Numbered from the stretch's first letter, positions 7,012 through 15,565 are shown. The stretch is DNA of 64,000 bases from Paenibacillus_F chitinolyticus_A (GCF_045038035.1 NZ_CP173427.1:3782001-3846000); one strand, 5' to 3'. Program-made: numbers and translations. Notes: generated from the letters alone by a model not told the origin.

Positions 7012-8910
7012 ATGCAACAAGAAGCTGGGAATTATGATGCGCTGCTGGTCATTCTCTCGATCCTGATGTCCGTGACGACCTCCTGTACCGCGCTGGACAT
7101 GGCAGACCGTCTGCTGCGCGGCGACCGCTCTTTCCGTAAAATGCTGCTGACCGCTGTCGTTACGGGCTTGGGCGTCTGGTCCATGCACTTCTTGGGCATG
7201 CTGGCCTTGAAGCTCCCTTTCGAAGTCCATTATCATCTGCCTCTGCTCGCCGTCTCTTTAATGCTGCCCATTCTCGCGGTTTTCCTGTCGCTGCTAATCC
7301 TGGCCCCGGACCGGAAGCTCGGAAAACGATTTTTCACAGCCGGCGGCCTGCTGGCCGGGCTCGCCTTCGTTTCCATGCACTTCTCCGGCATTCTCGCCAT
7401 GAAAATACCGGCCGTGTATCACCAGGCGCCGGGCAGTCTGATCGTTTCGATCACGCTGGCTCTGCTTGCCTCGTATCTTATGCTCGCACTGGCGATCTAT
7501 GCGCGCGAGCAGCCTGCTTACAACCTGCTTTCGCCCTGGAAAACCGGGGGAGGCCTGCTGGTCGGTGGCCTCATCGCCGGCATGCATTACACGGCGATGG
7601 TAGGGGCTTCTTTTACCCCGTCCGACCGCGAGCTTTCTCTTACAAGCAGCTCGATTATAGGCAATACGCTGCTGACGGTTCTTGTCGGTTGCACGGTCTT
7701 CTGCGTGCTTTTCTGGGTTGTGCTCATCCTGTATCGCGACCGGCAGAACGTGCTTACCGCCTCGCGGTTCAACGAGCAGAGATATACCGCTCTGTTCGAG
7801 CATAGTCCTGATCTTGTCGTCTGCATGGATCCCGACAAAAAGATGATCGTCAGCGCGAATCCGTCCGTGTTTGCCAACACGGGCTACACGCAAGCGGAGC
7901 TTATGGTCATCTCCCTGCACGATCTTCTTTACACTCGTGACGAGAAATCGAAAGTCATGACCGCCCTCGCGGAGGCGGCTCAAGGAAAGCCTTCGAAAAT
8001 CGAATTGTCCATCCGCACGAAGCAGGGAGCGCGAAAATATCACCGCACCTCGGTTTTTCCTCTCGAATACAACCGGCAGCTTCTCGTCTATTTCGTATCC
8101 AAAGATATAACCGACAGGATCGTGGTCGAGCAAGAACTGAGGAAAGCCAAAGATTTGGCTGAAAGCGCTGTCAAAATGAAAAGCGAGTTCCTCGACACGA
8201 TGAGCCACGAGATCCGGACGCCGCTGACCGGCATTATCGGGATAAACCAGCTGCTGTCGGAGTCCGCGGAGTCCCCGGACGACCGGGAGCTGCTGGCGCT
8301 TCAGGCCAAAAGCTCGCAAGCGCTCCTGAGGGTCATCAACGACATTCTGGAGCTGTCCAAAATGGAAGCCGGAGGCATTTCGCTTCATCAGGAGCCGTTT
8401 CAGCTGCGTGAGCTTATCCAAGAATGCCTCGATTTCTTTGCGATTATTATCCGGAACAAGGAGCTCGTCATGGACACGTCCATAGACCCCGGCGTACCGG
8501 AAACTCTCGTCGGCGATTACGGCCGTATCCGCCAGATTCTCGTAAACTTGATCGGCAACGCCGTTAAATTTACGGATCAGGGCCTTATCTCTCTCGAAGT
8601 CCGGCTCTCGGAACGCGGCGATGAAGGCTGCCTCCTCGAATTCGCCGTCAGCGATACCGGTATCGGTATCGACTGCAACAAGCTGGACCGGCTTTTTCAG
8701 CCTTTCACCCAGCTGGACGGGGCATCGAACCGTAAATATGAAGGGACGGGCCTGGGGCTCGCCATCTGCCGCAAGCTCGTTACGCTCATGCAGGGCCGGA
8801 TTTGGGCCGTTCCCGGCCGGAGTGTGGGGACGGAATTCCGGTTTACGATCCGGCTGCGTGAGCTCCGCCATTTTATGGACGACGAAGGAGACGGCCAGGA
8901 AGCCGGGTAA
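7012..8910 (+). CDS. MHYT-PAS sensor histidine kinase, orphan
   Basis: 632 residues from the ATG at 7012. That start is chosen because GGAG at 7000-7003 has proper spacing to it; in-frame ATGs at 6973 and 7006 lack this. An integral-membrane MHYT domain (about 1-230, seven TM segments) carries the three M-H-x-x-G/A-M repeats (MHFLGM, MHFSGI, MHYTAM), thought to bind a metal and sense a diatomic gas. A PAS domain (about 260-370), HisKA (MSHEIRTPLTG) and HATPase_c (NLIGNAVKFT, DTGIGI, GTGLGLAI) follow. No response regulator is adjacent, so its partner is elsewhere. Confidence 0.9.
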   Translation: MQQEAGNYDALLVILSILMSVTTSCTALDMADRLLRGDRSFRKMLLTAVVTGLGVWSMHFLGMLALKLPFEVHYHLPLLAVSLMLPILAVFLSLLILAPDRKLGKRFFTAGGLLAGLAFVSMHFSGILAMKIPAVYHQAPGSLIVSITLALLASYLMLALAIYAREQPAYNLLSPWKTGGGLLVGGLIAGMHYTAMVGASFTPSDRELSLTSSSIIGNTLLTVLVGCTVFCVLFWVVLILYRDRQNVLTASRFNEQRYTALFEHSPDLVVCMDPDKKMIVSANPSVFANTGYTQAELMVISLHDLLYTRDEKSKVMTALAEAAQGKPSKIELSIRTKQGARKYHRTSVFPLEYNRQLLVYFVSKDITDRIVVEQELRKAKDLAESAVKMKSEFLDTMSHEIRTPLTGIIGINQLLSESAESPDDRELLALQAKSSQALLRVINDILELSKMEAGGISLHQEPFQLRELIQECLDFFAIIIRNKELVMDTSIDPGVPETLVGDYGRIRQILVNLIGNAVKFTDQGLISLEVRLSERGDEGCLLEFAVSDTGIGIDCNKLDRLFQPFTQLDGASNRKYEGTGLGLAICRKLVTLMQGRIWAVPGRSVGTEFRFTIRLRELRHFMDDEGDGQEAG

Positions 8911-8936
8911 ACTCTGTCGGGGATGCCCGCCCGCCT

Positions 8937-8986
8937 AAAAAAGGAAATACCTCCAATCCCGACGGGTTGGAGGTATTTCCTTTTTT
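8937..8986. terminator. Strong bidirectional terminator between the MHYT kinase and L,D-transpeptidase genes
   Basis: A 16-bp perfect stem (8941-8956 with 8967-8982) is extended by CCC/GGG in the loop and flanked by A and T runs of about six. It serves both convergent genes. Confidence 0.9.
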
Positions 8987-9713
8987 ATTCCATCAGACCG
9001 AGCTTCTCATAGACGCCCGCGGACACGACGCCATCCGCTCTCAGCCCGTGGTCCCGCTGGAACCTCCGCACCGCTTCGGCCGTCGAGGCAAGAAACTTCC
9101 CGTTGCAGACTCCGCTGTAATAGCCGGCGCTCTTCAGCCGGTTCTGGATAAGCTGGACATCCGCTCCTATCGCCCCTTGGGCAAGCTTCCTCGGCTCATG
9201 GCCGGGATCGCCCAGAACGTGCCCCGCGATGGTCACCTTCGTCCCCACCGGAATCAGGTCGTAAAGCTCCTCCACGTCCCGGTTTCTCATCCGGATGCAG
9301 CCGTGGCTTAAATGCCTGCCGATGGAATACGGCTTGTTCGTTCCATGGATGCCGTACGCTCCCCACGGAACATTCAGGCCCAGCCATCGCGGTCCGAAAG
9401 AGGGCCCCCAGTTTTTCCCTTTATAAATCACCTGATATTCGCCTACCGGCGTAGGCGTTGACAAGTTTCCGACCGCAACCGGGTATGTCTTGAAATGTTT
9501 CTTGTCTTTGAATACGACAAGCTTGTGACGAAGAGGGTACACCTCGATCGAATAAGGTCCCTGGTCCGCAACGATAGGAATAGCGGGTTCCGCTTCGCCT
9601 CCCGGAACCGGGTCGCCTGCTGCCGCGGCATTTCCCGGCAGCAGAACATTCAGCAGACATACAGCGGTCAGCGCGATTCCCTTTAACTTCAAAAACGTTT
9701 GTCCTTTGTTCAT
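8985..9713 (-). CDS. Secreted L,D-transpeptidase (YkuD) with C-terminal peptidoglycan-binding domain
   Basis: 242 residues. The start at 9713 is chosen because GCGGGG lies six nt upstream and the signal peptide begins there; an in-frame ATG at 9737 lacks this. It has a signal peptide, then a YkuD catalytic domain (about 54-165) with H123 and the motif S136-H-G-C139-IRM. Cys139 is the nucleophile. A PG_binding_1 domain follows (about 178-240). It should cross-link peptidoglycan (3-3 links) or modify it outside the membrane. It lies 28 nt after the 9742-10920 gene on the same strand, probably in one operon. Confidence 0.92.
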   Translation of the reverse strand: MNKGQTFLKLKGIALTAVCLLNVLLPGNAAAAGDPVPGGEAEPAIPIVADQGPYSIEVYPLRHKLVVFKDKKHFKTYPVAVGNLSTPTPVGEYQVIYKGKNWGPSFGPRWLGLNVPWGAYGIHGTNKPYSIGRHLSHGCIRMRNRDVEELYDLIPVGTKVTIAGHVLGDPGHEPRKLAQGAIGADVQLIQNRLKSAGYYSGVCNGKFLASTAEAVRRFQRDHGLRADGVVSAGVYEKLGLME

Positions 9714-9741
9714 GTTGATCCCCGCGCCCGCATTCATTTTT

Positions 9742-10920
9742 TTACCGGCTTTTCCTTCCGTCTTCGGTACGCTTCCCCGGACGGCCGGGCTCCGGATATT
9801 CGAACTGTGTCAGTTCCCATGGATCGTACAGAGAAGCTCGGGTGAAAGCGAAGCGGCAAATCGCTTTGCGCGGACGTTTCCCCGCTTCTTCGAAAGCAAG
9901 TTCAACCGGAAGTTCCAAAACATACTCCTGTTCCGCTTTACGCGCTTCTTCCGGCTTCCATTCCGTCAATCTGCGCACGGATACGAAAGACCGGCTGTCT
10001 TTCTTCAGCTCTTCCAGCCGGCCCCGGTTATGCGGGCGGCCGAGAAGATCCAGCATCGCGTCATCGTGCTGGTCCAAAGCCGTGACTACCAGATCGGCCA
10101 GCTCCTGAGGCGAAGCCTTCCCGACAAAATCGCTCGCATTACCTGCGGCTCTGTAAGCCATAAACTGGTGAGCGGTATCTTTGGACCGGGATTTATGGGT
10201 CGTGCTGCCCGCAAAATGGATGCAGGAATGCCCGCTGAACCCGTTCTCCGGGATGCCGTCTCCCCCATGCGGCATTCCGTTCATGGAAGCGGCATAGCTG
10301 TGCCCGTCGTAACGGACGAGAACGGCCCTGCGGTTCCAGCTCCATTTGCCCCCGTAGATGGACTTCATGACCGCCGTATCCTTCTTCGTAAGCGGTTGAA
10401 CGTCCGCATGCTGGCGCCCCGCTCTTCGCTGAACCCGGAACGAACGTCCGGTTTCCAGATCGAGCACCTCGAATTTGGCCTGACGGGGGACCGCTTTCTG
10501 CGCGTCGTTCCAGGAAATGAGCTCTCCGTAATGCTTGCGGCGGAGAACCTTGATTTGCTTCACAAGTTCCCTTCTAAGCGCCTCGCCCGGCCGGATCACT
10601 TCGTGCCCCGGTGAATCGTAGAGCTCTCCCATGGCGCTGACCGGGTAGATGCGTTCTCCGCCGCCTTCCCTCACTTTCATAAACGTATCCGTATACGGGA
10701 AGGATTCCGCCTTTCTGCGTACGCTTTGGCCGAAAAGTTTACGAACGCTCAACGAAACCCCGGTTTCGCTGCGGTAAACCGCATCAGGCGCCGTCTGAAC
10801 GGAAAGCACAACGCTCCCGTGGTCTCCGGCCTCTACAGCTTGCCGCATGTATGCCGATTCAGGAAGAAGCAAGATCCCCCCGGCGGCCAGAAGCAAGAAA
10901 AAGCTCCGTATCCTGCCCAT
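9742..10920 (-). CDS. Exported protein with a non-canonical YkuD-like His/Cys motif
   Basis: 392 residues from the ATG at 10920, which follows GAGGTG at good spacing; the ATG at 10971 lacks an RBS. A signal peptide or N-terminal anchor precedes a region of unknown fold. Its centre (about 150-245) contains H218-x12-H231-S-C233-I-H. The next gene encodes a true L,D-transpeptidase with the similarly spaced H123-x13-H137-G-C139-I-R. This suggests a divergent cysteine transpeptidase or hydrolase of the cell wall. The motif differs (HSCIH rather than SHGCIR), so function is not assigned. The C-terminal 130 residues are charged and unrecognised. Confidence 0.7.
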   Translation of the reverse strand: MGRIRSFFLLLAAGGILLLPESAYMRQAVEAGDHGSVVLSVQTAPDAVYRSETGVSLSVRKLFGQSVRRKAESFPYTDTFMKVREGGGERIYPVSAMGELYDSPGHEVIRPGEALRRELVKQIKVLRRKHYGELISWNDAQKAVPRQAKFEVLDLETGRSFRVQRRAGRQHADVQPLTKKDTAVMKSIYGGKWSWNRRAVLVRYDGHSYAASMNGMPHGGDGIPENGFSGHSCIHFAGSTTHKSRSKDTAHQFMAYRAAGNASDFVGKASPQELADLVVTALDQHDDAMLDLLGRPHNRGRLEELKKDSRSFVSVRRLTEWKPEEARKAEQEYVLELPVELAFEEAGKRPRKAICRFAFTRASLYDPWELTQFEYPEPGRPGKRTEDGRKSR

Positions 10921-11224
10921 TTCGTTCTTCACCTCGTTTAGCTTCTTCCGTTTTACCTCTCCGCTGAGCATGGCTTTCCTTCCCGGATAGTTTTCTCCAA
11001 AGCTCCGAAATCATGTGAAGCGATGTTCAAATTGTTTGGTCCGTCTGCCGGAACTGCCGGAACCTCAGGATTGTGCCGGATTTGAAAACGACGGAAATTT
11101 ATATTCTGTGAAAATCCCTTTTTTTTGTTTTACCTCGGACCAATCGGGTAATTAAAAGTCGGAAGCGAGTAAAGTATTATTTTATTTTCTTCTGGCATCT
11201 GAAATCGAAGGAGGAAGTTAACTT
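10921..11224. other. Divergent intergenic region, 304 bp
   Basis: It separates the 9742-10920 gene (leftward) from the manganese catalase (rightward). It holds the SigB-type promoter at 11127-11151 and the catalase AAGGAGGA ribosome-binding site. No promoter for the leftward operon can be named with confidence, and no small ORF with an RBS is seen. Confidence 0.5.
11127..11151 (+). promoter_or_regulatory. SigB-type promoter of the manganese catalase gene
   Basis: GTTTTA, a 13-bp spacer, then GGGTAA matches the SigB pattern (GTTT-N13-15-GGGTA). It lies about 75 bp upstream of the start codon. The B. subtilis manganese catalase YdbD is a known SigB regulon member, which fits. Confidence 0.65.
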
Positions 11225-12079
11225 ATGTTCCGTCATCAGAAAGAATTGCAATTCGAGGTAAAAGTAGACCGGCCGGACCCTATGCTGGCCCGTCAAGTGC
11301 AGGAAGTATTGGGTGGACAATTCGGTGAAATGACTGTCATGATGCAATATCTCTTCCAAGGTTTTAACTGCCGTGGAGAAGAAAAATATAAAGATATGCT
11401 GATGGATATCGGTACGGAGGAGATCGGACACGTCGAAATGCTGTGTTCCCTGATCAGCCAGCTCCTGGACGGCGCTTCTCCGGAAGACCAGGCCGAGGCC
11501 GCGAAGGACCCGGCGACGGCGGCCATCATGGGCGGCATTAACCCTCAGCATCTGCTCGTCAGCGGTTTGGGCGGCTTGCCGACTAACTCGCTCGGCGTGC
11601 CGTGGAACGGCGGGTATATCGTAGCGAGCGGCAATCTGCTTGCGGACATGCGCTCCAACCTGCATGCGGAAAGCCAGGGCCGCCTCCAGGTGGCACGTTT
11701 GTACCACATGACCAAAGACGAAGGCGTACGTGCGACTTTCCGTAAAATGCTTGCCCGGGACCGTTACCATCAATATCAGTGGATGGCCGCGATCAAGGAG
11801 CTGGAAGAGAAAAACGGTGTCGTGGTACCGGCTTCCTTCCCGCCGGAAGCGGAGCTCGAATCCCAGCCGGAAGCGTACGAATTCTGGAATTTGTCGGAAG
11901 GCACACAGTCCGGAGAAGGGCTTTGGGCAACAGGTTCCGCACCCGACGGAACGGGCGACTTCGTCTATGTGGCGGAGCCGGTTGCGAAAGGACAAGTTCC
12001 CGCACCGAAGGTTCCCGCTTCCGAGCTGCATCACGACCTGGACGATTGGGAAAGCTTGAAACAAGCGGTTAAAAAATAA
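11225..12079 (+). CDS. Manganese catalase
   Basis: 284 residues of the non-haem, dimanganese catalase family, which converts H2O2 to water and oxygen in the cytosol. The ligands line up with the family: E35, E66 and H69 (E-x-x-H), then E149 and H182 from the second half of the ferritin-like four-helix bundle. The C-terminal tail (about 200-284), including GTGDFVYVAEP, is also typical. The ATG follows GAAGGAGGA. It is monocistronic, with its own terminator and a SigB-type promoter. Confidence 0.95.
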   Translation: MFRHQKELQFEVKVDRPDPMLARQVQEVLGGQFGEMTVMMQYLFQGFNCRGEEKYKDMLMDIGTEEIGHVEMLCSLISQLLDGASPEDQAEAAKDPATAAIMGGINPQHLLVSGLGGLPTNSLGVPWNGGYIVASGNLLADMRSNLHAESQGRLQVARLYHMTKDEGVRATFRKMLARDRYHQYQWMAAIKELEEKNGVVVPASFPPEAELESQPEAYEFWNLSEGTQSGEGLWATGSAPDGTGDFVYVAEPVAKGQVPAPKVPASELHHDLDDWESLKQAVKK

Positions 12080-12081
12080 GG

Positions 12082-12114
12082 AAAAGGCTCTTCTCCTTGG
12101 GAGAAGAGCCTTTT
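12082..12114 (+). terminator. Terminator of the manganese catalase gene
   Basis: The arms AAAAGGCTCTTCTC and GAGAAGAGCCTTTT are perfect 14-nt complements around a 5-nt loop, three nt past the stop codon. Confidence 0.9.
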
Positions 12115-12145
12115 ATCGTCTATTTCGCGGCTGCATCTCCCGCGT

Positions 12146-12926
12146 TTAAAGCCGGATCTCCACTACCGCATGAGCTTCGTGTTCGATGCCCGTCACATAG
12201 AGTCCGCAAGGCTCGGAAAAACCGCTTTTTCCGGCGGCTTTCTTGCCGTCCAGGCAAGCGGTAAACGGCAGCTTGTACCCGATGCGCAAGGCTCCGGCGG
12301 CCGAGGCGGCAACACGTCCCGCGGTCAACAGGCCCCGTTCCCATTCCAAATCCGCCTCATACCCTCCTCGGGCGCGGAGCCCTTTGACGCGGCCGCTCGG
12401 CCAGGCCGACGGCAGAGCGGGCAGCAGATCCAGCATCCCTTCCTGAGACTGGAGCAGCATTTCGGCTGCCGCGGACGTTCAGGTCCGTCGCCAGATCCAG
12501 CTCCCGGCTTGAGCACGGACGACAACGACCGGACCGCATGGCTGTCGTAGGGCACCTGGTGAATCTTGGAGCGCCGGATCGCGTGCACCGCCACCTGACG
12601 GGTCCGTGCGGCCAGGCTCCGCTTCACCCGCTCTCTCTCTTCGGCATCCAACTCGCCGTGCAGCCAGTCGTAGCCCCAGGCGAGCGCTCCCGCCATACGG
12701 AAAGCGGCTTCGTCGTTGTAGTCGCGGCCCGAAGGCCCCTCAGGGTCCCAAGAAGCCGCGGCGGGAAATCGTTCCGTTCGGATATTTCCAGCACATAACA
12801 ATCTTTCTCGAGCCTGGCGGGAATCCATGTGAACCGGGGCGGATTCTCGATCACCTTCGTCTGCGCGTCAGGCCCGTACTGAACCGTCAGCACGCCGCTG
12901 CGGGGTTGGTACAAAGATTTGCTCAT
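12146..12926 (-). pseudogene. Chimeric remnant: heparinase II/III-like N-terminus fused to a GH95 C-terminus
   Basis: The start (ATG 12926 behind GGAGGG) and the first ~58 residues are intact and resemble the N-terminus of DUF4962/heparinase II/III-type lyases (ENPPRFTWIPARLEKD). A second frame (about 12500-12760) resumes the same family much further in (NDEAAFRMAGALAWGYDWLH, PYDSHAVRSL). A third frame (12146-12480) is the C-terminal end of a GH95-type glycoside hydrolase (EMLLQSQEGM, LLPALPSAWPSG, GLRARGGYE). At least two large deletions and two frame changes are therefore needed. Neither enzyme can be functional. It records former polysaccharide-degrading genes at this site. Confidence 0.7.
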
Positions 12927-13171
12927 GTCATCGTTCCCTCCGGTGTTCAGCCATTATGATTCAGTTTAAAATCTTACCTGCTTCCATCGCCCTCTGTATC
13001 CAGTATAAAAGTGTTTGCCCCCGGCCTGAATAGAGTCAATTAAGATCGAGTTGTGCTTTTTTACGATTGCGGGTACCCGGGGATTAACGGGAATTCCGGC
13101 TCAAAACCGAAATCGGTGCTTGAATAGAGAGTAGAATGCGCCTGTGTAAAAGCGGGCGAAAAATCTAATCG

Positions 13172-13393
13172 TTATGAGCAGCGCTGTTTAGGCAGAGAGT
13201 TTACGGCATGTAACGGTTGCCAGCGGGCCAATCTCCCGTTTTTCGTAGGCACAAGGGCTGTTTCGTCCAAATAATCGCGCATACAACCGTTAGCAAAGAA
13301 ACCTCCGTTTTGGGGCCGCTTAAGCGCTATGACAACCGTTAGCGTAGCAATATTCCAAACAGGTCGCTCGTTCGAGACTAACACGTCGGTCAA
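13172..13393 (-). repeat. Element with three spaced CTAACGGTTG-type decamers
   Basis: On the minus strand CTAACGGTTG occurs at 13342-13333 and again at 13293-13284, 49 bp apart. A related inverted copy (GCAACCGTTA) lies at 13220-13211. The interval also carries GCGCTTAAGC-like and other short palindromes and an open but RBS-less frame. The pattern looks like a dispersed intergenic repeat rather than a gene. The exact ends are uncertain. Confidence 0.45.
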
Positions 13394-13435
13394 GCACCGA
13401 TTTCTAGGCTGAGCCGGAAATCCTCCAGCTATCTC

Positions 13436-13464
13436 TTGTTATTCGCAAGCCGATGTTTTATATT
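13436..13464 (+). promoter_or_regulatory. SigA-type promoter of the TetR-map operon
   Basis: TTGTTA (13436-13441), a 17-bp spacer and TATATT (13459-13464) form a good vegetative promoter. The expected start site near 13471 falls inside the TTGAC-N10-GTCAA dyad. Confidence 0.55.
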
Positions 13465-13482
13465 GACATAAGAGTAGGTCAA
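13463..13482. promoter_or_regulatory. Candidate TetR autoregulatory operator
   Basis: TTGAC-N10-GTCAA is a 20-bp dyad overlapping the -10 and predicted start site, 24 bp before the TetR start codon. This placement suggests autorepression. The 5-bp arms are short, so the call is tentative. Confidence 0.45.
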
Positions 13483-13505
13483 AAATAAAGAGGTGAACGA
13501 ACGAG

Positions 13506-14309
13506 ATGACTCCACGCACGAAGGAACAAAACGAAGAGATCCGACTGCGGCGTCTGGCGCAAATCCGGGAAGCCGCTGCCGATGTGTTTCTGAATAAAGG
13601 GCCTTTACTGGAAATCCGCGATGTGGCCGCGCAGGCGGGACTCGGCTATGGCACGGTATACCACTATTACAGCAATAAGGGCGATTTGCTCCACGATCTG
13701 CTATGGGACGCGCTGGAGCGGGCCGGGGAATGGCTGGAGGCCCCGCAAGAAACCCTGCTGAAGGTTCCAACGGAGGGCCCGCCGGGGGGCCCGCTGGAGG
13801 CTCAACTGAAGGCCCAGCTAGAGGTTCCGCGCCCTTCGGCTTCGGGGAAGGTCCCGGCGGACGGGCGTTTCGGCTTGGCTGCCGCGGCGGACACCGGGAA
13901 CTCGGCTGCCGCGGATTTCCGAAGCGGAAGCGGCGAAACGGCCGCTTCCGCAGAGCTGGGCCCCGCCGCCGCCGGCGTCCGGCTGCTGCAGCTTTGGGCG
14001 GAGGACCACGCCCTGTACCTGCTGTATAAGCAGGCCGGTGAAGGCTTTGCTTCGCTGCCTGAAGCGCGCTCGGCCCCGCTCTCGGCCGCCTTTCGCCGGG
14101 AGGTGCTCGCGCCGCTGGCCGCGCTGCTGGAAACCGGACTTGCGGCGGACGGGGCAGCCGCTTCCGGCTGCAACGCGGCGGAGCCGCTGGATCGGCTGCA
14201 GCGCGCGGAAATGCTGCTGGCCGCCTTGGTCGGCTGCGCCTCGCTTTCGCTTCGCCGCGGAAAGCTGCACGAGGAGGCCAGGGATATCGCCCGTTTTTTA
14301 AAATTATAG
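13506..14309 (+). CDS. TetR/AcrR-family regulator with a low-complexity insertion
   Basis: 267 residues. The N-terminal helix-turn-helix (about 16-62, IREAAADVFLNKG...GYGTVYHYYSNKGDLL) is a clear TetR DNA-binding domain. Between it and the effector domain lies a Pro/Gly/Ala-rich stretch (about 78-158), absent from ordinary ~200-residue TetR proteins and GC-rich at the DNA level with short repeats. The effector domain (about 160-267) is alpha-helical and of unknown ligand. The ATG follows AAGAGGTGA. The map gene starts 26 nt downstream and is probably co-transcribed. Confidence 0.85.
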   Translation: MTPRTKEQNEEIRLRRLAQIREAAADVFLNKGPLLEIRDVAAQAGLGYGTVYHYYSNKGDLLHDLLWDALERAGEWLEAPQETLLKVPTEGPPGGPLEAQLKAQLEVPRPSASGKVPADGRFGLAAAADTGNSAAADFRSGSGETAASAELGPAAAGVRLLQLWAEDHALYLLYKQAGEGFASLPEARSAPLSAAFRREVLAPLAALLETGLAADGAAASGCNAAEPLDRLQRAEMLLAALVGCASLSLRRGKLHEEARDIARFLKL

Positions 14310-14335
14310 AATGAATAAGGAGCGACTCAACAAAG

Positions 14336-15082
14336 ATGATTATTTTAAAATCACCTAGGGAAATCGAAGAGATGAAGCCGGCGAGCCAAATTATTGCGGA
14401 CTGCTACCGCAATGTGTCCAAACTGATCGAGCCTGGGATCACCACCCGGGAAATCAATGACTTTGTTGCCAAACACATCACCAAGCTGGGCGGCAAGCAG
14501 TTTACGAAAGGGTACAACGGTTTCCCCGCAGAAACCTGCACTTCGGTCAACGATGTGGTCGCCCACGGCATTCCTTCGAACCGGGCGCTTATGGACGGCG
14601 ACTTGCTGAAGCTCGACATCGTCGTGGAATACGGCGGATGGTTCGGCGATGCGTGCTGGTGCTATGCGGTGGGCAATATCCGGCCGGAGGCGCAAAAGTT
14701 AATGAAGGTAGCTAAGGAATGCTTGGATCTGGGAATCGCTCGGGCTCTCCCCGGGGGCCGGCTCGGCGACATCACGTCCGCGATTCAACAGCATGCGGAG
14801 GCAAACGGGTATTCGCTCGTACGCGATCTGCTCGCGCACGGGATCGGGCGGAGCCTGCACGAGGAGCCGAACTACGAGCATATCGGCGTAGCCGGCAAAG
14901 GCATTCGGTTAAAGGAAGGCATGGTCTTTACAATTGAACCGATGGTCAACCAAGGTACGTACCGTATCACGATCGACGACGATCAGTGGACGGCGAGAAC
15001 GGCCGACGGCAAGTTGTCGGCGCAATATGAGCATACGATCGCAATCACGTCGGACGGACCGCTGGTTTTAACGGCCCAGTAA
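14336..15082 (+). CDS. map: Type I methionine aminopeptidase
   Basis: 248 residues; removes the initiator methionine from new proteins in the cytosol. All five metal ligands are visible: D94, D105, H168, E201 and E232, plus substrate His77. The motif around H168 is AHGIG, where most family members have GHGIG. It lacks an SH3-like N-terminal extension. Standing next to a TetR gene rather than in the ribosomal-protein/secY cluster, it is probably a second, accessory MAP like B. subtilis MapB (YflG). No terminator directly follows; hairpins lie at 15287 and 15566. Confidence 0.92.
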   Translation: MIILKSPREIEEMKPASQIIADCYRNVSKLIEPGITTREINDFVAKHITKLGGKQFTKGYNGFPAETCTSVNDVVAHGIPSNRALMDGDLLKLDIVVEYGGWFGDACWCYAVGNIRPEAQKLMKVAKECLDLGIARALPGGRLGDITSAIQQHAEANGYSLVRDLLAHGIGRSLHEEPNYEHIGVAGKGIRLKEGMVFTIEPMVNQGTYRITIDDDQWTARTADGKLSAQYEHTIAITSDGPLVLTAQ

Positions 15083-15109
15083 GAATAGAGGCGGACGGAC
15101 GGGAATGCG

Positions 15110-15259
15110 TCATTTTAGGAAATAAGCCGCCAAACCGGCCTGCTTGGCCTGACGAAAAGGAACAGGATTGGCGTTGACTTCTTGAAGAAACCATTCAATA
15201 CGTTGTTTCCATTCTTCCTTGGACTTCACTCGCAGGTGACGAAGCACTTGTTTCGTCAT
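15110..15259 (-). pseudogene. Probable 3' remnant of an IS630-type transposase
   Basis: A 49-codon frame reads MTKQVLRHLRVKSKEEW followed by KQRIEWFLQEVNANPVPFR. This resembles the C-terminal end of IS630-family transposases (S-K-M-x-R-x-V-L-R-x-x-R-V-x-S-K-E-E-L...PVxFRW). The frame departs after NPVPFR, and a stop codon precedes the region, so only the tail survives. No terminal inverted repeats were found. Family assignment is from memory of the motif and is tentative. Confidence 0.4.
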
Positions 15260-15286
15260 CTTCGGACTTTTGCCCGTTTTACATTA

Positions 15287-15312
15287 AAAGACCCCTCGCG
15301 GGAGGGGTCTTT
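15287..15312. terminator. Rho-independent terminator-like hairpin
   Basis: AAAGACCCCTC, a GCGG loop and GAGGGGTCTTT form a perfect 11-bp stem. The better U-run is on the minus strand (TTTTAAT), so it may end transcripts from the 15688-16140 gene. Confidence 0.6.
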
Positions 15313-15565
15313 GGCCTATCAAAATCATGCCGTATTATGGAAACTGCAACTTTTGTGGGTTAAAACGGGAACGCATTGGAATTTCCTCCCACAAGGTATT
15401 CTTTTGGTATGGTACTGAAGATATTAGCAAGGTGAGGAGCGGCGTTTTACAAAAACCTTGCCGTTACAGTTAGCTCTGTGATCCTTACCATACATAGTCG
15501 GCAGGCGGCTTGTAGGACGATATCCTGGCAGCCGATCTCCATTACGCGACCGGGCATGGCCCGGA

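Larger units (their letters stand above)
12927..13505. other. Intergenic region, 579 bp
   Basis: It contains the decamer-repeat element (about 13172-13393) and the TetR promoter and operator (13436-13482). The left part (12927-13170) shows no gene or structure that I recognise. Open frames here lack ribosome-binding sites. Confidence 0.5.
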
